A stretch of DNA of 64,000 nucleotides from Limnephilus marmoratus (GCA_917880885.1 OU862910.1:12040710-12104709); one strand, 5' to 3'. Shown: positions 1-10,816, counted from the first letter of the stretch. Notes: generated by a model not told the origin, from the letters alone. Numbers and translations: made by a program.

Positions 1-118
1 GATGTTAAAAGATTTTATATGTGACTCTCTTAAGGCTCTAGTGCTTATTCGTTCTTCAAACATGTGTGTATTTTTATATTGATGAAGTAGGATGTTTTTT
101 TTCAAGTAAGGAACATTT

Positions 119-337
119 AGGTCGGGTTATTTAAAAAATTTGAATGATTCATCGAATATTTGAGATCAATTTTCACGTTCTGTGTAAGTTCCATTCAAGT
201 TTTGTTATTATATGATTATAGGCCAGTTGTTACGTAAAACTAAAATAAATACATAACTTGAATAGAACTTTTACAGAACGTGAAAATCGACCATAAATAT
301 TTGATAAATCATTAAAATTTTTTGAAACAACCCGTCC
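119..337. mobile_element. Fold-back / MITE-like element with ~85-bp inverted arms
   Basis: The left arm (about 119-205) and right arm (about 247-337) are imperfect reverse complements. Both share the block TTTTCACGTTCTGT followed by an AAGTTC.ATTCAAGTT stretch, and the outer ends read GTCGGGTTAT and ACCCGTCC. The roughly 40-bp spacer is AT-rich and no coding capacity is visible. This fits a non-autonomous fold-back or MITE element. The superfamily cannot be assigned and no clear target duplication was found. Confidence 0.6.
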
Positions 338-1325
338 TTCGTGTTTCAAATTGATGATTTGACATTACTTCATATGGAACATTATTACCTCTTCTCATCA
401 CTTCTCCTGTGTGTCGATTACGTGAGTCGCAACGGATGGTATTATAATGTTCAAAATTTAATTTCACTATCTTGAATATCTTCAATCACACGTGTTTCAT
501 TCATCATATGTGTAAAAGGTTCCTTCTCCTCTAAAAGTATTTTGACCTCTTCGTGATGTGCTACGATATTTAGGTATATAATTTCATATTTCTAGTAACA
601 TTTTTTTATAAAAAAGAGATTCAGCTCATTTTGCTTCTAGTTTTCCTTTAAATTAATGAATATTTTTAAATTTAAATTTTTCAAGCTTACGAACGGTGCT
701 CATTAGAAAAGAAAAAAATTAGATTGTCTCTAAAGTTGACAAAGTTTGTATTGGAAAGACGATGAATGATCCTTACGTTTTTTTTTAAATAAATGCTTTC
801 AAGTTCACAAATTCTACAATTATTATATCCTGTTATTTTTCACGGGACTGCTTTGAAATTTTTAAAATTTACTCTCTTAACAATAAAGTAAAAAAATTGT
901 TTATATACCCCCTCCCTTAAACATCTCACAGAGAACTTTGGCGTACCAAGTTGCAAATGATCGTTGCTTGCACCATCGCGTTCACATTGTTACGCAAGAT
1001 AATGTCAAATAATAGTTTGTACATCTACGAGTATACAAAACAACTGTTTATTGATGATTCAAACATTGATGATGTAATTAGCAGGTCGGCTATGGGGATA
1101 GGCAGAAGTCGTGTTGCCATTGCAACAGGAATCCATTCCTCTTCTTCTATTTCTGCTAGGCAGCTAATTGCGCCTCAATACTGGCCATGCATAAATAATT
1201 GAGCGTTACAATAATTTCTCATTACTTAAACGTTCAATTCTAAAAAAAATTCGAGTGTGCTTCAGACTACACGACTGAAGTAAAACTTCACTAACTTATA
1301 TCTCCCTCTCAACTTCCGTTCGCCT
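338..1325. other. AT-rich intergenic DNA, nothing recognised
   Basis: Downstream of the TNF-ligand gene. There is a short open frame (951-1202, +), but it has no recognisable motif and no codon signature. I see no repeat structure here beyond simple A/T runs. Confidence 0.4.
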
Positions 1326-1478
1326 GGCCCAACCGTTCGCCTCGCCCGATCAAACTTTTTATACGCTCTCGGCACGCATTCACCAGCTCACTCCCCAAGT
1401 CAAGCGTGCGTTAAGGCCCAACCGTTCGCCTCGCCCGATCACACTTTTCGTAACGCTCTCGTCATGCATTCACCAGCT
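1326..1478 (+). repeat. Two-copy direct repeat, 64-bp units 89 bp apart
   Basis: Units 1326-1389 and 1415-1478 share GCCCAACCGTTCGCCTCGCC, then CGCTCTCG.CA.GCATTCACC. They differ at a few positions and are separated by 25 bp. This is a GC-richer island in AT-rich flanks and a local duplication of unknown origin. Confidence 0.75.
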
Positions 1479-1970
1479 TTACTTCAATAAAGTAGTAAAA
1501 ATTATGTTAAATTCTAGTTGAGTTGAGTAAATACAATAAGCTAATTTTGTAAAATAAAACTATTAATTCAATTCGAGCTTTGAAAAAGAAGAAGTTCTTC
1601 ATGCGGTATTGGCTCAGATAAAATTGTGTTTGCCGTGGCAATATTACATTTCCCAATATATACCTACCGCCGGAAATTAAATTTTTAAATGAAAATTTTT
1701 GTGTAAATAACGTTGAAAAACATTTTCGTACTTTCGAATGAGATACGTAATAACATACCAATTATTAATGGAGGTAGTTAGGAGGTTCGTAATAAACATT
1801 TAGGGGAAGTTTCCTGTCATTTTCCTTTTAATGAGAGACTATCAAATATGTAAAGGAGCGTTGTTATGTTAAATGTTAGTTTTTCAATTGAAAACATTTC
1901 CTAGTTCATTATTAGTTTTAGTATTTAATTTGAGTTGTCACTTTACATCATTTTTAATACCATTGCATTA
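1479..1970. other. AT-rich intergenic DNA, nothing recognised
   Basis: AT-rich sequence between a local duplication and a SINE-like repeat. Its open frames are short and show no family motif. Confidence 0.4.
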
Positions 1971-1974
1971 GTTC

Positions 1975-2575
1975 CACACAGGAGGCCCGGAGAAAAATAA
2001 TTCCCCTCAGAACCTATGTCATCTTTGGGGATGCAGTGTGAAGAATCTTCATACGAGATAAAGGAAAAAGGTATGAGGGGTCGGTAAGAATCTGGGGTGG
2101 GTCCAGGAGTGATAGACTTATTTATTTATTTACGGACAATTAGTCCAATTAACAATACATCAATAACACGAATAGAAAAAAAAGAGAAATCACAATGAAA
2201 GGAGATTACATATAGATGAAGAGCATTGACAAAATACATATAATATAAAAGTACATAGAGAAGATAACTACAAGTAGCTTGAAGATGGATTTAAAAAGAC
2301 TTTAAAAAACCACATTGCGTAACGATCTGAATATATGATATGAATCCTTCCTCCCACTCCAAAGGCGATGGGGCGAGAGTCAGAAGGTCTTCCTTAATCC
2401 GGCCTGCACACGCATGCACCGCCAACACCCGGAAAAACCTCACCCCATAAACTCGGGCACCCCTGCTAAGTCACCAAACGTCGCTAATCTCTTGGGGTGA
2501 TCTATGGCGGTGTAGAGGTGTTGGTTATCCAACAAATGCTTCTCGGGGCGCCGACATCCTTACCTGCTCATCAAA
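1975..2575 (-). mobile_element. SINE-like repeat (family S), minus strand, interrupted
   Basis: The left part (about 1975-2115) matches 24440-24600 and the reverse complements of 9700-9820 and 36280-36370. The shared text runs CCACACAGGAGGCCC to GGGGATGC.GTGTG. The right part (about 2400-2575) matches the family's other end (CCTCACCCCAT, GGGCACCCCTGCTAA, GGTGTTGGTTATCCAA). About 250 bp of unrelated AT-rich DNA starting with TTTATTTATTTA splits the copy. Other copies end in a poly-A run, so retroposition is likely. No A/B box was confirmed, so SINE is an inference. Confidence 0.6.
2116..2360 (-). mobile_element. Probable 5'-truncated retroelement tail nested in SINE-like copy
   Basis: AT-rich insert inside the family S copy. 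It begins with TTTATTTATTTACGGACAATTAG on the plus strand, as expected for the reverse complement of a (TAAA)n LINE tail. No coding sequence is recognised, and the boundaries are inferred only from the break in the host repeat. Confidence 0.35.
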
Positions 2576-2682
2576 TTACGAGTATTTCGTTCATTTACGA
2601 TTTATTTTATTACGAGTTCTGTTAACAAATAAATAAAAATATATAATAAATTACGTGATATTCTAATTTTTTTTTCTAGAAC

Positions 2683-2939
2683 CCACTATCATCTATCATC
2701 AGGGTGATTTTCTAGTACTTTCTGTTTTTGCAAGATGTCTATCACCAGTTGTTCTAGACTTCTAGTACTCTCTGCTATTGAAGAATGACTATCACCAGGG
2801 CCATTTTCTAGTGCTCTCTGCTATTGGAAAATGACTATCGCCAGGGCCATTTTCTAGTGCTCTCTGCTATTGGAGGATGACTATCACTAGGGCCATTTTC
2901 TAGTGCTCTCTGCTATTGGAGGATGACTATCAGGCTACA
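2683..2939 (+). repeat. 46-bp minisatellite, left block
   Basis: About five to six tandem units. The consensus contains CTAGTGCTCTCTGCTATTGG and then AGGATGACTATC.CCAGGGCC. The first units are degenerate and the last two nearly identical. The array is cut at 2939 by a retrotransposon fragment and resumes at 3586. Unit length, divergence and the lack of unique spacers rule out a CRISPR array. Confidence 0.85.
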
Positions 2940-3585
2940 TATTACCAGGCGCAGCCTGTGCGTGGGTAATATAGTTAAAATCAATTTTATTTTAGTACAT
3001 AGAAAAAACAAAAGTGGTATATAAAGCTAAAACAAAATTTGTTCAAACAGTTTGTACAAAAAGTGTATACAATAATGAATGGTTAAATACGTGTACAGTG
3101 TAATATATGTAATAGATATACATTGCAATAATAGGTGTAAAGTTTGTGAGAAACATAAAGAGATATAAAACTAAATAAATAGAGTTTTTACATCTGTATG
3201 GTTTAGCCATAATTTTAACTCTTTTATGTAATGCGGAAGTTTCGTTGCAACTTCAATATTTTTTGGTAAACTATTGAAGGTACGAGGCTGCTGTGAGTTT
3301 GCATTTGTTTTGTGTATGTTTGGGGGGTATATAATACATTATTATTTCTAATGGTGATTCTGTTAACATTTTTTTCGAATTTGTTAATGTTTTTAAAGAT
3401 ATATTTCATAGTTTGCAGTATAAATAGTTTACGGTGACTGAATAGTTTAGATTCTTTGTATAAAGCATCAGTCGAAAATGTTTTATGTCTATTATACATA
3501 ACTTTGATAATATAATTTTGAGTTGTTTGTAAAGGTTTTATAAAAGCATCAAGCGCACCACCCCATCCTATTATTCCGTACATGA
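2940..3585 (-). pseudogene. 5'-truncated non-LTR retrotransposon 3' end, inserted in minisatellite
   Basis: A minus-strand frame at 3224-3583 reads MYGIIGWGGALDAFIKPLQ and continues into IIKVMYNRHKTFSTDALY. This matches the region after the RT domain seen in the LINE at 15304-16107 (YGIIGWGG, IIKVI.KKPSTYPTETLF). The rest (2940-3223) would be its C-terminal and 3' UTR sequence. The minisatellite text TTGGAGGATGACTATC occurs at the left border and TTGGAGGATAACTATG at the right. That is compatible with a target-site duplication, but cannot be proven inside an array. Confidence 0.7.
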
Positions 3586-4040
3586 GTGAAGATTGGAGGA
3601 TAACTATGCCAGGGCCATTTTATAGTGCTCTCTGCTATTGGAGGATGACTATCGCCAATCGCCAGGGCCATTTTCTAGTTCTCTCTGCTATTGGAGGATG
3701 ACTATCGCCAGGGCCATTTTCTAGTGCTCTCTGCTGTTGGAGGATGACTATCGCCAGGGCCATTTTCTAGTGCTCTCTGCTATTGGAGGATGACTATCGC
3801 CAGGGCCATTTTCTAGTATTTTTTGCTATTGGAGGACGATTATCACGAGGGCCATTTTTTTACAATTCACTGCTATTGGGGGACGACTATCACCAGGTTC
3901 ATTTACTATAATTCTCTGCTATCGGAGGATGACTACCACCACGACAGTTTTCAAATATTTACTGCTTTTGGAGAACGACTATCACCAAGGTCATTTTCTA
4001 GTACTCTTTGTTATTGCAGGATGACTATCACCAGTGTCAT
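3586..4040 (+). repeat. 46-bp minisatellite, right block
   Basis: About ten tandem units continue the array at 2683-2939. Units near 3620-3830 are almost identical, and those after 3830 are progressively degenerate (GAGGACGATTATCACGAGGG, GGGGGACGACTATCACC). No protein-coding signal: frames across it differ between units. Confidence 0.85.
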
Positions 4041-4462
4041 GTTGTGAAAACCATAGCTGGCACCGGAAATTTCTCGTCCGTTTTCATTCGACGGTGAACA
4101 CAATATCTACACTGTTAATAATACTCCTTATTAAATTAAATTTCATGTTTCCCAACTCGTTAATAATAATTATTCTAACAAATGGTATGAGCAAAACTGA
4201 ACTTCGTTATGTGTTTCCCACAAAGTTGATTAGTTTTTGTAATTGAATATTAGTTTTCCCAAATCCTGTAAGTGAAAGATAAAATTAAATTGTTAATTTC
4301 ATACCTCAATCGGACAATGTAATGCATAAAGCATCCATCCCATAAATTGACAAGCTGAGATTTGCGGACAAAAAATATTAAATCGAGTATACTGTGTTAA
4401 ATGTTTAAAATTAGAATTTTTTTTAAATTGCATTAAAAAAGCCTACATAGTTTATTGGTTAC
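4041..4462. other. AT-rich spacer, nothing recognised
   Basis: AT-rich sequence between the minisatellite and a C-rich dispersed repeat. No gene or repeat recognised. Confidence 0.35.
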
Positions 4463-5275
4463 TAGCTGGTACCCGGCATGCGTTGCTATGCCATTTATTA
4501 AAGAAATTGTTTCTACCTGCGTGTCCTTTCCCATTCGTCCCGTTTCCTTTCCACCCCCCCATTCCTCTCCCGCGTCCTCTTCCTCTCCCGAGTTCCCCTC
4601 CCCCCTCCCAGGTTCCCCCCCCCTCCCTGGTTCCCCTCCCCCCCTCCCTCCCGCGTTCCATAAATTAATATCCGGTACATTTAGTTTTCAAACAGCTCGC
4701 GTACCACCTGCTGCAATTTTTTTATACAAATTTCATAATTCCAGTGCTAACCTGACAATAACGACCACAACAAAAAATATTTATCCAATTTGGTGCAGTC
4801 GTTCGGAAATTATGCGCTTACATACATTTTGGCAATTCATTTTTATTCAAATTTCAAAATGTCAGAGCTTACCAGTAGTTTTATACAAACCTTGTCCTGA
4901 CAATAACGAACACAAATACAAAAGAATTATCCAATTTGGTGCAGTCGTCCGGAAGTTATGCGCGTACATACATTTCGGCGATTCATTTTTATTTATATAG
5001 ATAGATAGATTTCATAATGCCAGAGCTCACCAGACAATAAAGACCACAACAAAAAATATTTATCCAATTTGGTGCAGTCGTTCGGAAGTTATGCGCGTAC
5101 ATACATTTCGGCAATTCATTTTTATTCAAATTTTATAATGCTAAAGCTCACCAGTAGTTTCATACAAACCTTATCCTGACAATAACGAACACAAAAACAA
5201 AAGAATTATCCAATTTGGTGCAGTCGTCCGGAAGATATGCGCGTACATACATTTCGGCGATTAATTTTTATTTAT
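4463..5275 (+). mobile_element. Dispersed repeat family R (C-rich head, GATA-type tail), with partial tandem copy
   Basis: Starts ACTAGCTGGTACCCGGCATG and CGTTGCTATGCCATTTA. It then has a strongly C-rich stretch (4520-4660) and a 3' part with repeated CCAATTTGGTGCAGTCGT and GCGCGTACATACATTTCGGC. It ends in TATTTATATAGATAGATAGA at about 5010. A second partial copy of the 3' part follows (5011-5275). Related copies lie at 8577-9050, 24385-25160 and, on the minus strand, 51600-51930. Ending in a short tandem repeat resembles RTE-type LINE/SINE tails, but the class is inferred. Proline-rich frames across the C-rich stretch are not genes. Confidence 0.6.
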
Positions 5276-5953
5276 ATAGAAGATAGAAGATAGAAGATAG
5301 AAGATAGAAGATAGAAGATAGCAGATAGAAGATAGAAGATAGAAGATAGAAGATAGAAGATAGAAGATAGAAGATAGAAGATAGAAGATAGAAGATAGAA
5401 GATAGAAGATAGAAGATAGAAGATAGAATATAGAAGATAGAAGATAGAAGATAGAAGATAGAAGATAGAAGATAGAAGATAGAAGATAGAAGATAGAAGA
5501 TAGAAGATAGAAGATAGAAGATAGAAGATAGAAGATAGAAGATAGAAGATAGAAGATAGAAGATAGAAGATAGAAGATAGAAGATAGAAGATAGAAGATA
5601 GAAGATAGAAGATAGAAGATAGAAGATAGAAGATAGAAGATAGAAGATAGAAGATAGAAGATAGAAGATAGAAGATAGAAGATAGAATATAGAAGATAGA
5701 AGATAGAAGATAGAAGATAGAAGATAGAAGATAGAAGATAGAAGATAGAAGATAGAAGATAGAAGATAGAAGATAGAAGATAGAAGATAGAAGATAGAAG
5801 ATAGAAGATAGAAGATAGAAGATAGAAGATAGAAGATAGAAGATAGAAGATAGAAGATAGAAGATAGAAGATAGAAGATAGAAGATAGAAGATAGAAGAT
5901 AGAAGATAGAAGATAGAAGATAGAAGATAGAAGATAGAAGATAGAAGATAGAT
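5276..5953. repeat. 7-bp satellite (GATAGAA)n, about 97 units
   Basis: Nearly perfect heptamer array of about 680 bp directly abutting the TATTTATATAGA tail of the family R repeat. Rare variants are GATAGCA near 5320 and GAATATA at 5426-5431 and 5685-5690. The two GAATATA variants are exactly 259 bp (37 units) apart. Because 7 is not divisible by 3 and the unit has no stop on the minus strand, long artefactual frames of SSIFYLL repeats appear. They are not genes. Confidence 0.97.
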
Positions 5954-6300
5954 AGATTAAGACATACACAATTACACAGTGCTTTATGCACAAGTTATAT
6001 GTATAAGAAATAAAATTATTACATAAGCCCGTAGAATATCGGTAGGTAATTTCGCCTGAGATGTGTACGATTCCTAAAACTTTATTAATGAATGAATGAG
6101 TATAAAAAGAAAGAAAGCGCGAGAGAAATTTCGAAATCGAGAATTTATGCTCTATATGTAGTTTTAAAATAATTTATATTACACTAAGAAATTTAATAAA
6201 AAAATTATGAAAAATGTCTAAGAGTAGTAATTTTTTGTAGTGGGTATAAGTTTTAATGAAACAATTCAACTTTGTTTGAACCACTTATATAATGAGTAAA
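5954..6300. other. AT-rich spacer, nothing recognised
   Basis: Short AT-rich flank between the heptamer satellite and a hammerhead-bearing fragment. No gene seen. Confidence 0.35.
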
Positions 6301-6309
6301 TCCGAACGG

Positions 6310-6335
6310 TTTCAGAACAAACGTTCCTTCTTCAG
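6310..6335 (-). ncRNA. Hammerhead-ribozyme-type core (PLE terminal fragment)
   Basis: On the minus strand: CTGAAGA (6335-6329), a 15-nt stem-loop with GAAC/GTTC and loop GTTT, then GAAA (6313-6310). CC and a downstream GGT follow, compatible with a 3-bp stem III. This is the CUGANGA-stem II-GAAA arrangement that marks hammerheads in the terminal repeats of Penelope-like elements. Stem I was not resolved. No PLE coding sequence is adjacent. Confidence 0.55.
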
Positions 6336-6429
6336 GGCATGGGTATACTAAGATGACAATTTCGAAATATGGATGGGAACAATGTTTATTTTATTATGTT
6401 AGGGGTGGTAGGGGTTAGTATATTTATGG

Positions 6430-7190
6430 GTGGAGCCGTTGCTAGTTATTAATGCAGAGTGGGTGCGTAGAGGAACAAATCCATGATTGGGCTATAAGAC
6501 AATATAAGTTGTGATTGCGCGAGTAATTGGTGAGTTTTTTTGCGGCATTAGTGTTGTTGGCTTCTATCGGAACATTTAAATCAATGATAAATTATCAATT
6601 TTATTATTTAGTAGATTATGTACGAGTGGATCTGACAAAGTGCGTCTTTTTTATTGTGTGTCAAATAAAAAATCTTGACAAAAAAGGGGACATTTTTACA
6701 GTAAGATGTTTTGAGAAAGTTTGAAAAACGATATTTTTTCAAAGCTTTTGTATACTTTGGATTGGATGGTTCAGCAAAATTGCTTTTTTCTTCTAGTTCA
6801 AAGTTGGATACATAGAAAAAACATGTTTTTTTATACAATATTTTAAGAACGAAAATAATCTGAATGTGAAAAAATGTGAAACTGCCAACCCACGAGTATG
6901 TTTTCAATGTTGAACTTTGTGATTGTATTATGTTTGGTGTCTTTACTAAATAAAACATAACTGTTGACGATATAGGTCTCTTAAAATAAATAAAAAATGC
7001 AAATTGCGGGTTGGATGATTTATGCATAATAGTAACAGTAAAACATCTAGTTAATTAGTTTCGCATTACATTTTCTAGTTTTATAGTAAAATGAGAATTG
7101 GTTTCCCAGTAATAGAATTTAGAACATAAGCTGCTAATAGTCTCATTTAAGGTTCACATGGAGTAAATAGTATTTCAAACAAATGTGGGG
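6430..7190. other. AT-rich intergenic DNA, nothing recognised
   Basis: Contains a 139-codon minus-strand frame (6608-7027) of low-complexity F/K/N-rich translation without a family motif. I do not call it. Confidence 0.35.
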
Positions 7191-7199
7191 GATGATGTA

Positions 7200-7592
7200 T
7201 AGGGTGTTGAGGGACATACTTGACTTACTTTCACCAGTGATTCCTTAAATTAATTAGAGAAAAAATGGAAACGAATTTTCAGTCACCGGTTACTTTTTTG
7301 ATGTCTTTTTTTTCTTTTTCAATTTTTATTCTTTCAAAATCAAACCAAAAAAATTTTTTCAACATATCTTCACTGTTCACTCAGTCAAGTGACCGCCCAA
7401 CTTCGAGCTCCTAATGGTCCATTACCTAATAATTTTGTATGTTCTTTGGTAAAAAAAAAAAAATGTCACCGGAGATCAATGAGGAAAAAAGTACATTTGG
7501 ATCATTTGGAGTAAAAAATGTACATTTTTTACTCCAAATAATGTCAGGAATCACTAGTTTAAAGTGAATTAAATACGTCTCTTAACACCCTG
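7200..7592. mobile_element. TA-flanked MITE with ~50-bp terminal inverted repeats
   Basis: The left end reads TAGGGTGTTGAGGGACATA and later AGTGATTCCTTAAATT. The reverse complement of the right end reads CAGGGTGTTAAGAGACGTA and later AGTGATTCCTGACATT. TA dinucleotides flank both ends (7198-7199, 7593-7594). It has no transposase. The AGGGTGT terminus and TA target suggest a Tc1/mariner-type MITE. A fragment of the same terminus lies at 56495-56550. Confidence 0.7.
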
Positions 7593-7657
7593 TATGAAAA
7601 CGTTGGAAAAAGTAATTAGGAATTGAAGAAAATTCTGCTAAGAAATTGATCACTTAA

Positions 7658-8247
7658 CCCTCCGCCCGTCGCGCCTTTTTTGTAACGCGAGGTGTCGCGT
7701 GGGGTCGCTTAGGACCCCAAAAATAAATATGATTAAATTGTTGTTGTAGCATACATTTTATATGTTATTTTAACTGATTACAGTCAGGTGATAATGATTG
7801 CTTTGAAATAAAAAGAAATTAGTTATTTATTTTCAATGCAAGAGCTTAAAAGTCAACAAGTAACATTTTTTTGAAATTTTGAATCATATTTTTTAATAGA
7901 AAACTTAAAAAAAAAATCTAACCAATTTCCATCAAACTCATAACTATTTGAGGTTGATATAGACTTATTATTATTACAACAAAAAAATCAACAAAATACA
8001 ATAAAAAAAAAACATTTAAACTTGATTTTTCATGGTATTTTGTTGATTTTTTTAGCCTCACGCCGAAACACAAGTCTGTATCTCACATCGTACATGCGCA
8101 AACTAAATTTTCTCGGCGCTTGCTTCAAGTATAGTCCCTTTTAGGAAGCTACCTAAAGTAAGAAATCAGTGGGAACATTTAAAATGAACATAATTAGCAT
8201 TTCTGTAAAACCTGGGCTTTTAAAGACCCCACGCGACGGGTCGAGGG
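7658..8247. mobile_element. piggyBac-like MITE, 590 bp, TTAA target duplication
   Basis: TTAA at 7654-7657 and 8248-8251 flanks an element beginning CCCTCCGCCCGTCGCG and ending CGCGACGGGTCGAGGG. The ends are about 16-bp imperfect inverted repeats of the CCCT...AGGG type. A subterminal GGGGTC..GACCCC palindrome (about 7700-7720) is matched by GACCCC near the right end. The interior is AT-rich and non-coding. The TTAA target and CCCT terminus are diagnostic of the piggyBac superfamily. The size indicates a non-autonomous element. Confidence 0.8.
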
Positions 8248-8576
8248 TTAAGGCGATGGGTCGGCAGTCGGCATATCACGAAAAGATCGTTAAGATTGGA
8301 CAATGACGGCTTCCATCCGCATATTACTTTTCGAGATAAATCCAACGTGGAATAAGAACCCGGAAAGTATTATGGGTTTTTATCGAGGAATACCTATTCA
8401 TGTGAGGAATTCCAATTCCAGGAAAGGTATTCCCACCTTTAAGCGTAGAGAATATAAAGCGAGGATTTTGAGAAACACCCACGCGATGAGTGTTATCGGT
8501 ATAATTTATCTGTATTATTTAAAAATATTCCTAAAATTAAAATTTTTTCTTAACTTATTAGAGCATGTCTAATTTT

Positions 8577-9055
8577 TATGTAAATACTGGCTGGTCCCGG
8601 CATGCGTTGCTATGCCATTTAATAAAGAAATTGTTTCTCCCTGAGTGTCCTTTCCCATTCGTCCCGTTCCCCTTCCGCCTCCCCTTCTTCTCCTGCGTCC
8701 TCTTTCCCTCTCGCGTTCCCACTCCGTTACCTCCAACGTCCCTCTCCCCACTCCACTCCCCCCCACTTCCCCCATCCCGCGAACCCCCCTCCCGAGTTCC
8801 CCTCCCCTCTCCCAGGTCCCCCTCCCCCCTCCCAGGTTCCCCTCCCCCTCCCTGGTTTCCCTCTCCCAACTCTCCCTCCCTCCCGCTTTCCATATCAATA
8901 GCCGCTTTTTTATATAAATTTCGTAATGCCAGAGCTCACTGGAAGTTTTAAAAAACCTTGTCCTGACAATAACGAACACACAAAAAAAAGAATTATCCAA
9001 TTAGGTGCAGTCGTTCGAAAGTTATGCGCTTTTTATATTATAGATGTAGTAGAAT
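8577..9055 (+). mobile_element. Dispersed repeat family R, second copy
   Basis: Same order of landmarks as 4463-5010: CTGGCTGGTCCCGGCATGCG, the CCATTTAATAAAGAAATTGT block, a long C-rich tract (8650-8890), TAATGCCAGAGCTCACTGG, and AATTAGGTGCAGTCGTTCG. It lacks the GATA-type tail. The C-rich tract produces proline-rich open frames on plus and glycine-rich ones on minus, which are composition artefacts. Confidence 0.65.
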
Positions 9056-9359
9056 CTGACACCGAAATATTTATGTATATCTGTCAGTATTTTGAACCTT
9101 TGGTTGATTTTTATATTCTCCTGAAAGGAAGGTCCCTTCAGTGATGTAGCGATCTCCATAGGCGTAGCCAGATTTTGATTTAGGGTGGGACAAAAAATAA
9201 AAATCTACAGTAGGTACCGAAAAAAATAGGCTTCTGCAACACACTCGTGCTTTAGAATCTATGAATACTGGGCGGAAGAACGAAAAACCATCCCACGAAG
9301 TGCTGTAAATTTGAAAACGCGACTCGGTCGACAATCTAAGAGATCAGTCAGGGTGGGCA

Positions 9360-9825
9360 AATGCCCCACCTTATCCTCATTTTGGAGGCGGGTATGGATA
9401 CAGCCGCTCCGGGAACTATTTATAATCAATATTTCTGTTACAGGTCACCCCAAGTGGTTCGCTATGTTTGGATTTGTTCATAGCAGGAGTTCCCGGGTTC
9501 GTGGGGTGAGGTTTATCCGGATCTTGGCGGCGGATGCGTATGTCCATCTGCTGTATGGCGGGCTGGATAGCGGGAGATTGGCTGAGGGAGGTCTTTTGAA
9601 ATCTCCAGCCAGATTATTTCGACCTATCGCCTTGCACCGCCGTTCAAGGGATGGATTCATCGTCCGTCACTCCTAGACACCCTGACCCCCAGATTCCTAC
9701 CCACCCCTAATAACTTTTTCCTTTCCAGAACTCCCTCTCCTTAAAAGTCCCTCCACACAGCATTCCATAAGGATATAACATGGAAATTATTTCCCTCAGG
9801 ACGTGTGGAGCTAATGTTGTAAAAT
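9360..9825 (+). mobile_element. SINE-like repeat (family S), plus strand
   Basis: GTCACCCCAAGTGGTTCGCT (9445 onward) through CCGGATCTTGGCGGCGGATG to TCCCTCCACACAGCATTCC and GTGTGGAGCTAATGTT. It is colinear with 35965-36372. The 121-codon frame at 9311-9676 lies wholly within the repeat and is not a gene. Confidence 0.65.
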
Positions 9826-9945
9826 TCAGAGTGTGCAATTCACACGCGGTAGAAGTGAAACCTTCAGAAAACTAAAGTAGACAAGAGTGGGGAGGCTACG
9901 AAGCACCTTTCAAGTAGGAAACCGATCATATCATTTTGACGTCCG

Positions 9946-10013
9946 GCATAGTCCAGCGGTAAGGCTCTTGATTAGCATTCCGAAGGTCGCGGGATCGAAT
10001 CCCGGAGTGGCAA
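9946..10013 (+). mobile_element. tRNA-derived SINE head (degenerate tRNA-like sequence)
   Basis: TAGTCCAGCGG fits the pol III A box (TRGYNNARNGG), and GGATCGAATCC, about 40 bp downstream, fits the B box with one mismatch. A T-arm-like GCGGG/CCCGG pairing is present with one mispair. The acceptor ends do not pair, so this is not a functional tRNA gene. It is best read as a tRNA-derived SINE promoter or a decayed tRNA. Confidence 0.55.
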
Positions 10014-10139
10014 ATAAATTTTATTTGATTAATTTGTGTTATTTCACAATTTATTCATTAAAAATAATATATATAGTATATTTGCGGCACGTTCCAAAGT
10101 GGAAGATACTCTCAGTATCGCCCTGGTGTAAGACCACCA

Positions 10140-10540
10140 CTCAGAATTGAAACGTTGCTTGAAATGGCTTTAGCCGTGTTTGGTGACCACATCTGAATGG
10201 CCAGGTACTATCCCCACCTTGCTCTTCCTTATCTCCTTCCCCTCCCTACTACCTTCAGCCTCATAATATACCCCAATTTGGGATTCCATAGTCCTACTGG
10301 CTCCAGACGGGAGCAGTTGGGACTCTTGTGCGGTATTCATGTAAAAAAAAACAAAATATCTCATGTTTGCCTCTTTTTAGTGTCGCTATTTTTCGTTTCA
10401 TCGAGTTTCAAATCACAACGGTGCTAAAGAAATTTTCACTACAAAAGTCCCTCCACACAGCATCCCGTAACGTAAGATGACATAGGCCGTAATGAAAATT
10501 ATTTTCCTCAGGACATCATGTGTGGAGCTAATGTTAAAAA
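10140..10540 (+). mobile_element. SINE-like fragments related to family S
   Basis: 10195-10360 ends GGACTCTTGTGCGGTATTCATG and then A-rich sequence, resembling the family S poly-A end. 10441-10540 repeats the TCCCTCCACACAGCATCCC, GACATAGGCC and TTTTCCTCAGGAC landmarks, ending TGTGGAGCTAATGTTAAAAA. These look like two adjacent 3' pieces, possibly one inserted next to the other. Confidence 0.45.
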
Positions 10541-10816
10541 AAGTTAAAGAAACGTAAAAAACTACTCACATACCTACTACTTTATGCAACGACCGTTGCA
10601 AGTGGAAAAGTGGAATTAATGTTCCCAACAAATCCAGAAGGAACACGTTGAATTGTTTATTTCAGATAAATTTATATTAGATTGCGCAAAGCGCATGCAA
10701 TGCCCCGAGGCCTTCGAAGTAGCGCAAGACAGGCTTGATTAGTGACCTTGTCGATATCCGATACAACCATCTACCAACAACAAATGAGGGTAATTGTATT
10801 AGAGATCCAAAGGGAA

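Noticed and set aside
2683..4040. CRISPR array
   Set aside because: Units are contiguous 46-bp degenerate repeats without unique spacers, in a eukaryotic context.
4452..5000. Proline-rich frame and glycine-rich opposite frame
   Set aside because: Caused by the C-rich tract of repeat family R. The same artefact occurs at 8565-9000.
5268..5993. Two overlapping ~240-codon minus-strand frames of SSIFYLL repeats
   Set aside because: They are translations of the GATAGAA heptamer satellite, which has no stop in these frames. The same peptide appears in all frames.
9311..9676. 121-codon plus-strand frame
   Set aside because: Lies within a SINE-like repeat whose other copies do not keep the frame.
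9946..10013. Functional tRNA gene
   Set aside because: A and B box-like sequences are present, but the acceptor arms do not pair and the T stem has a mispair.
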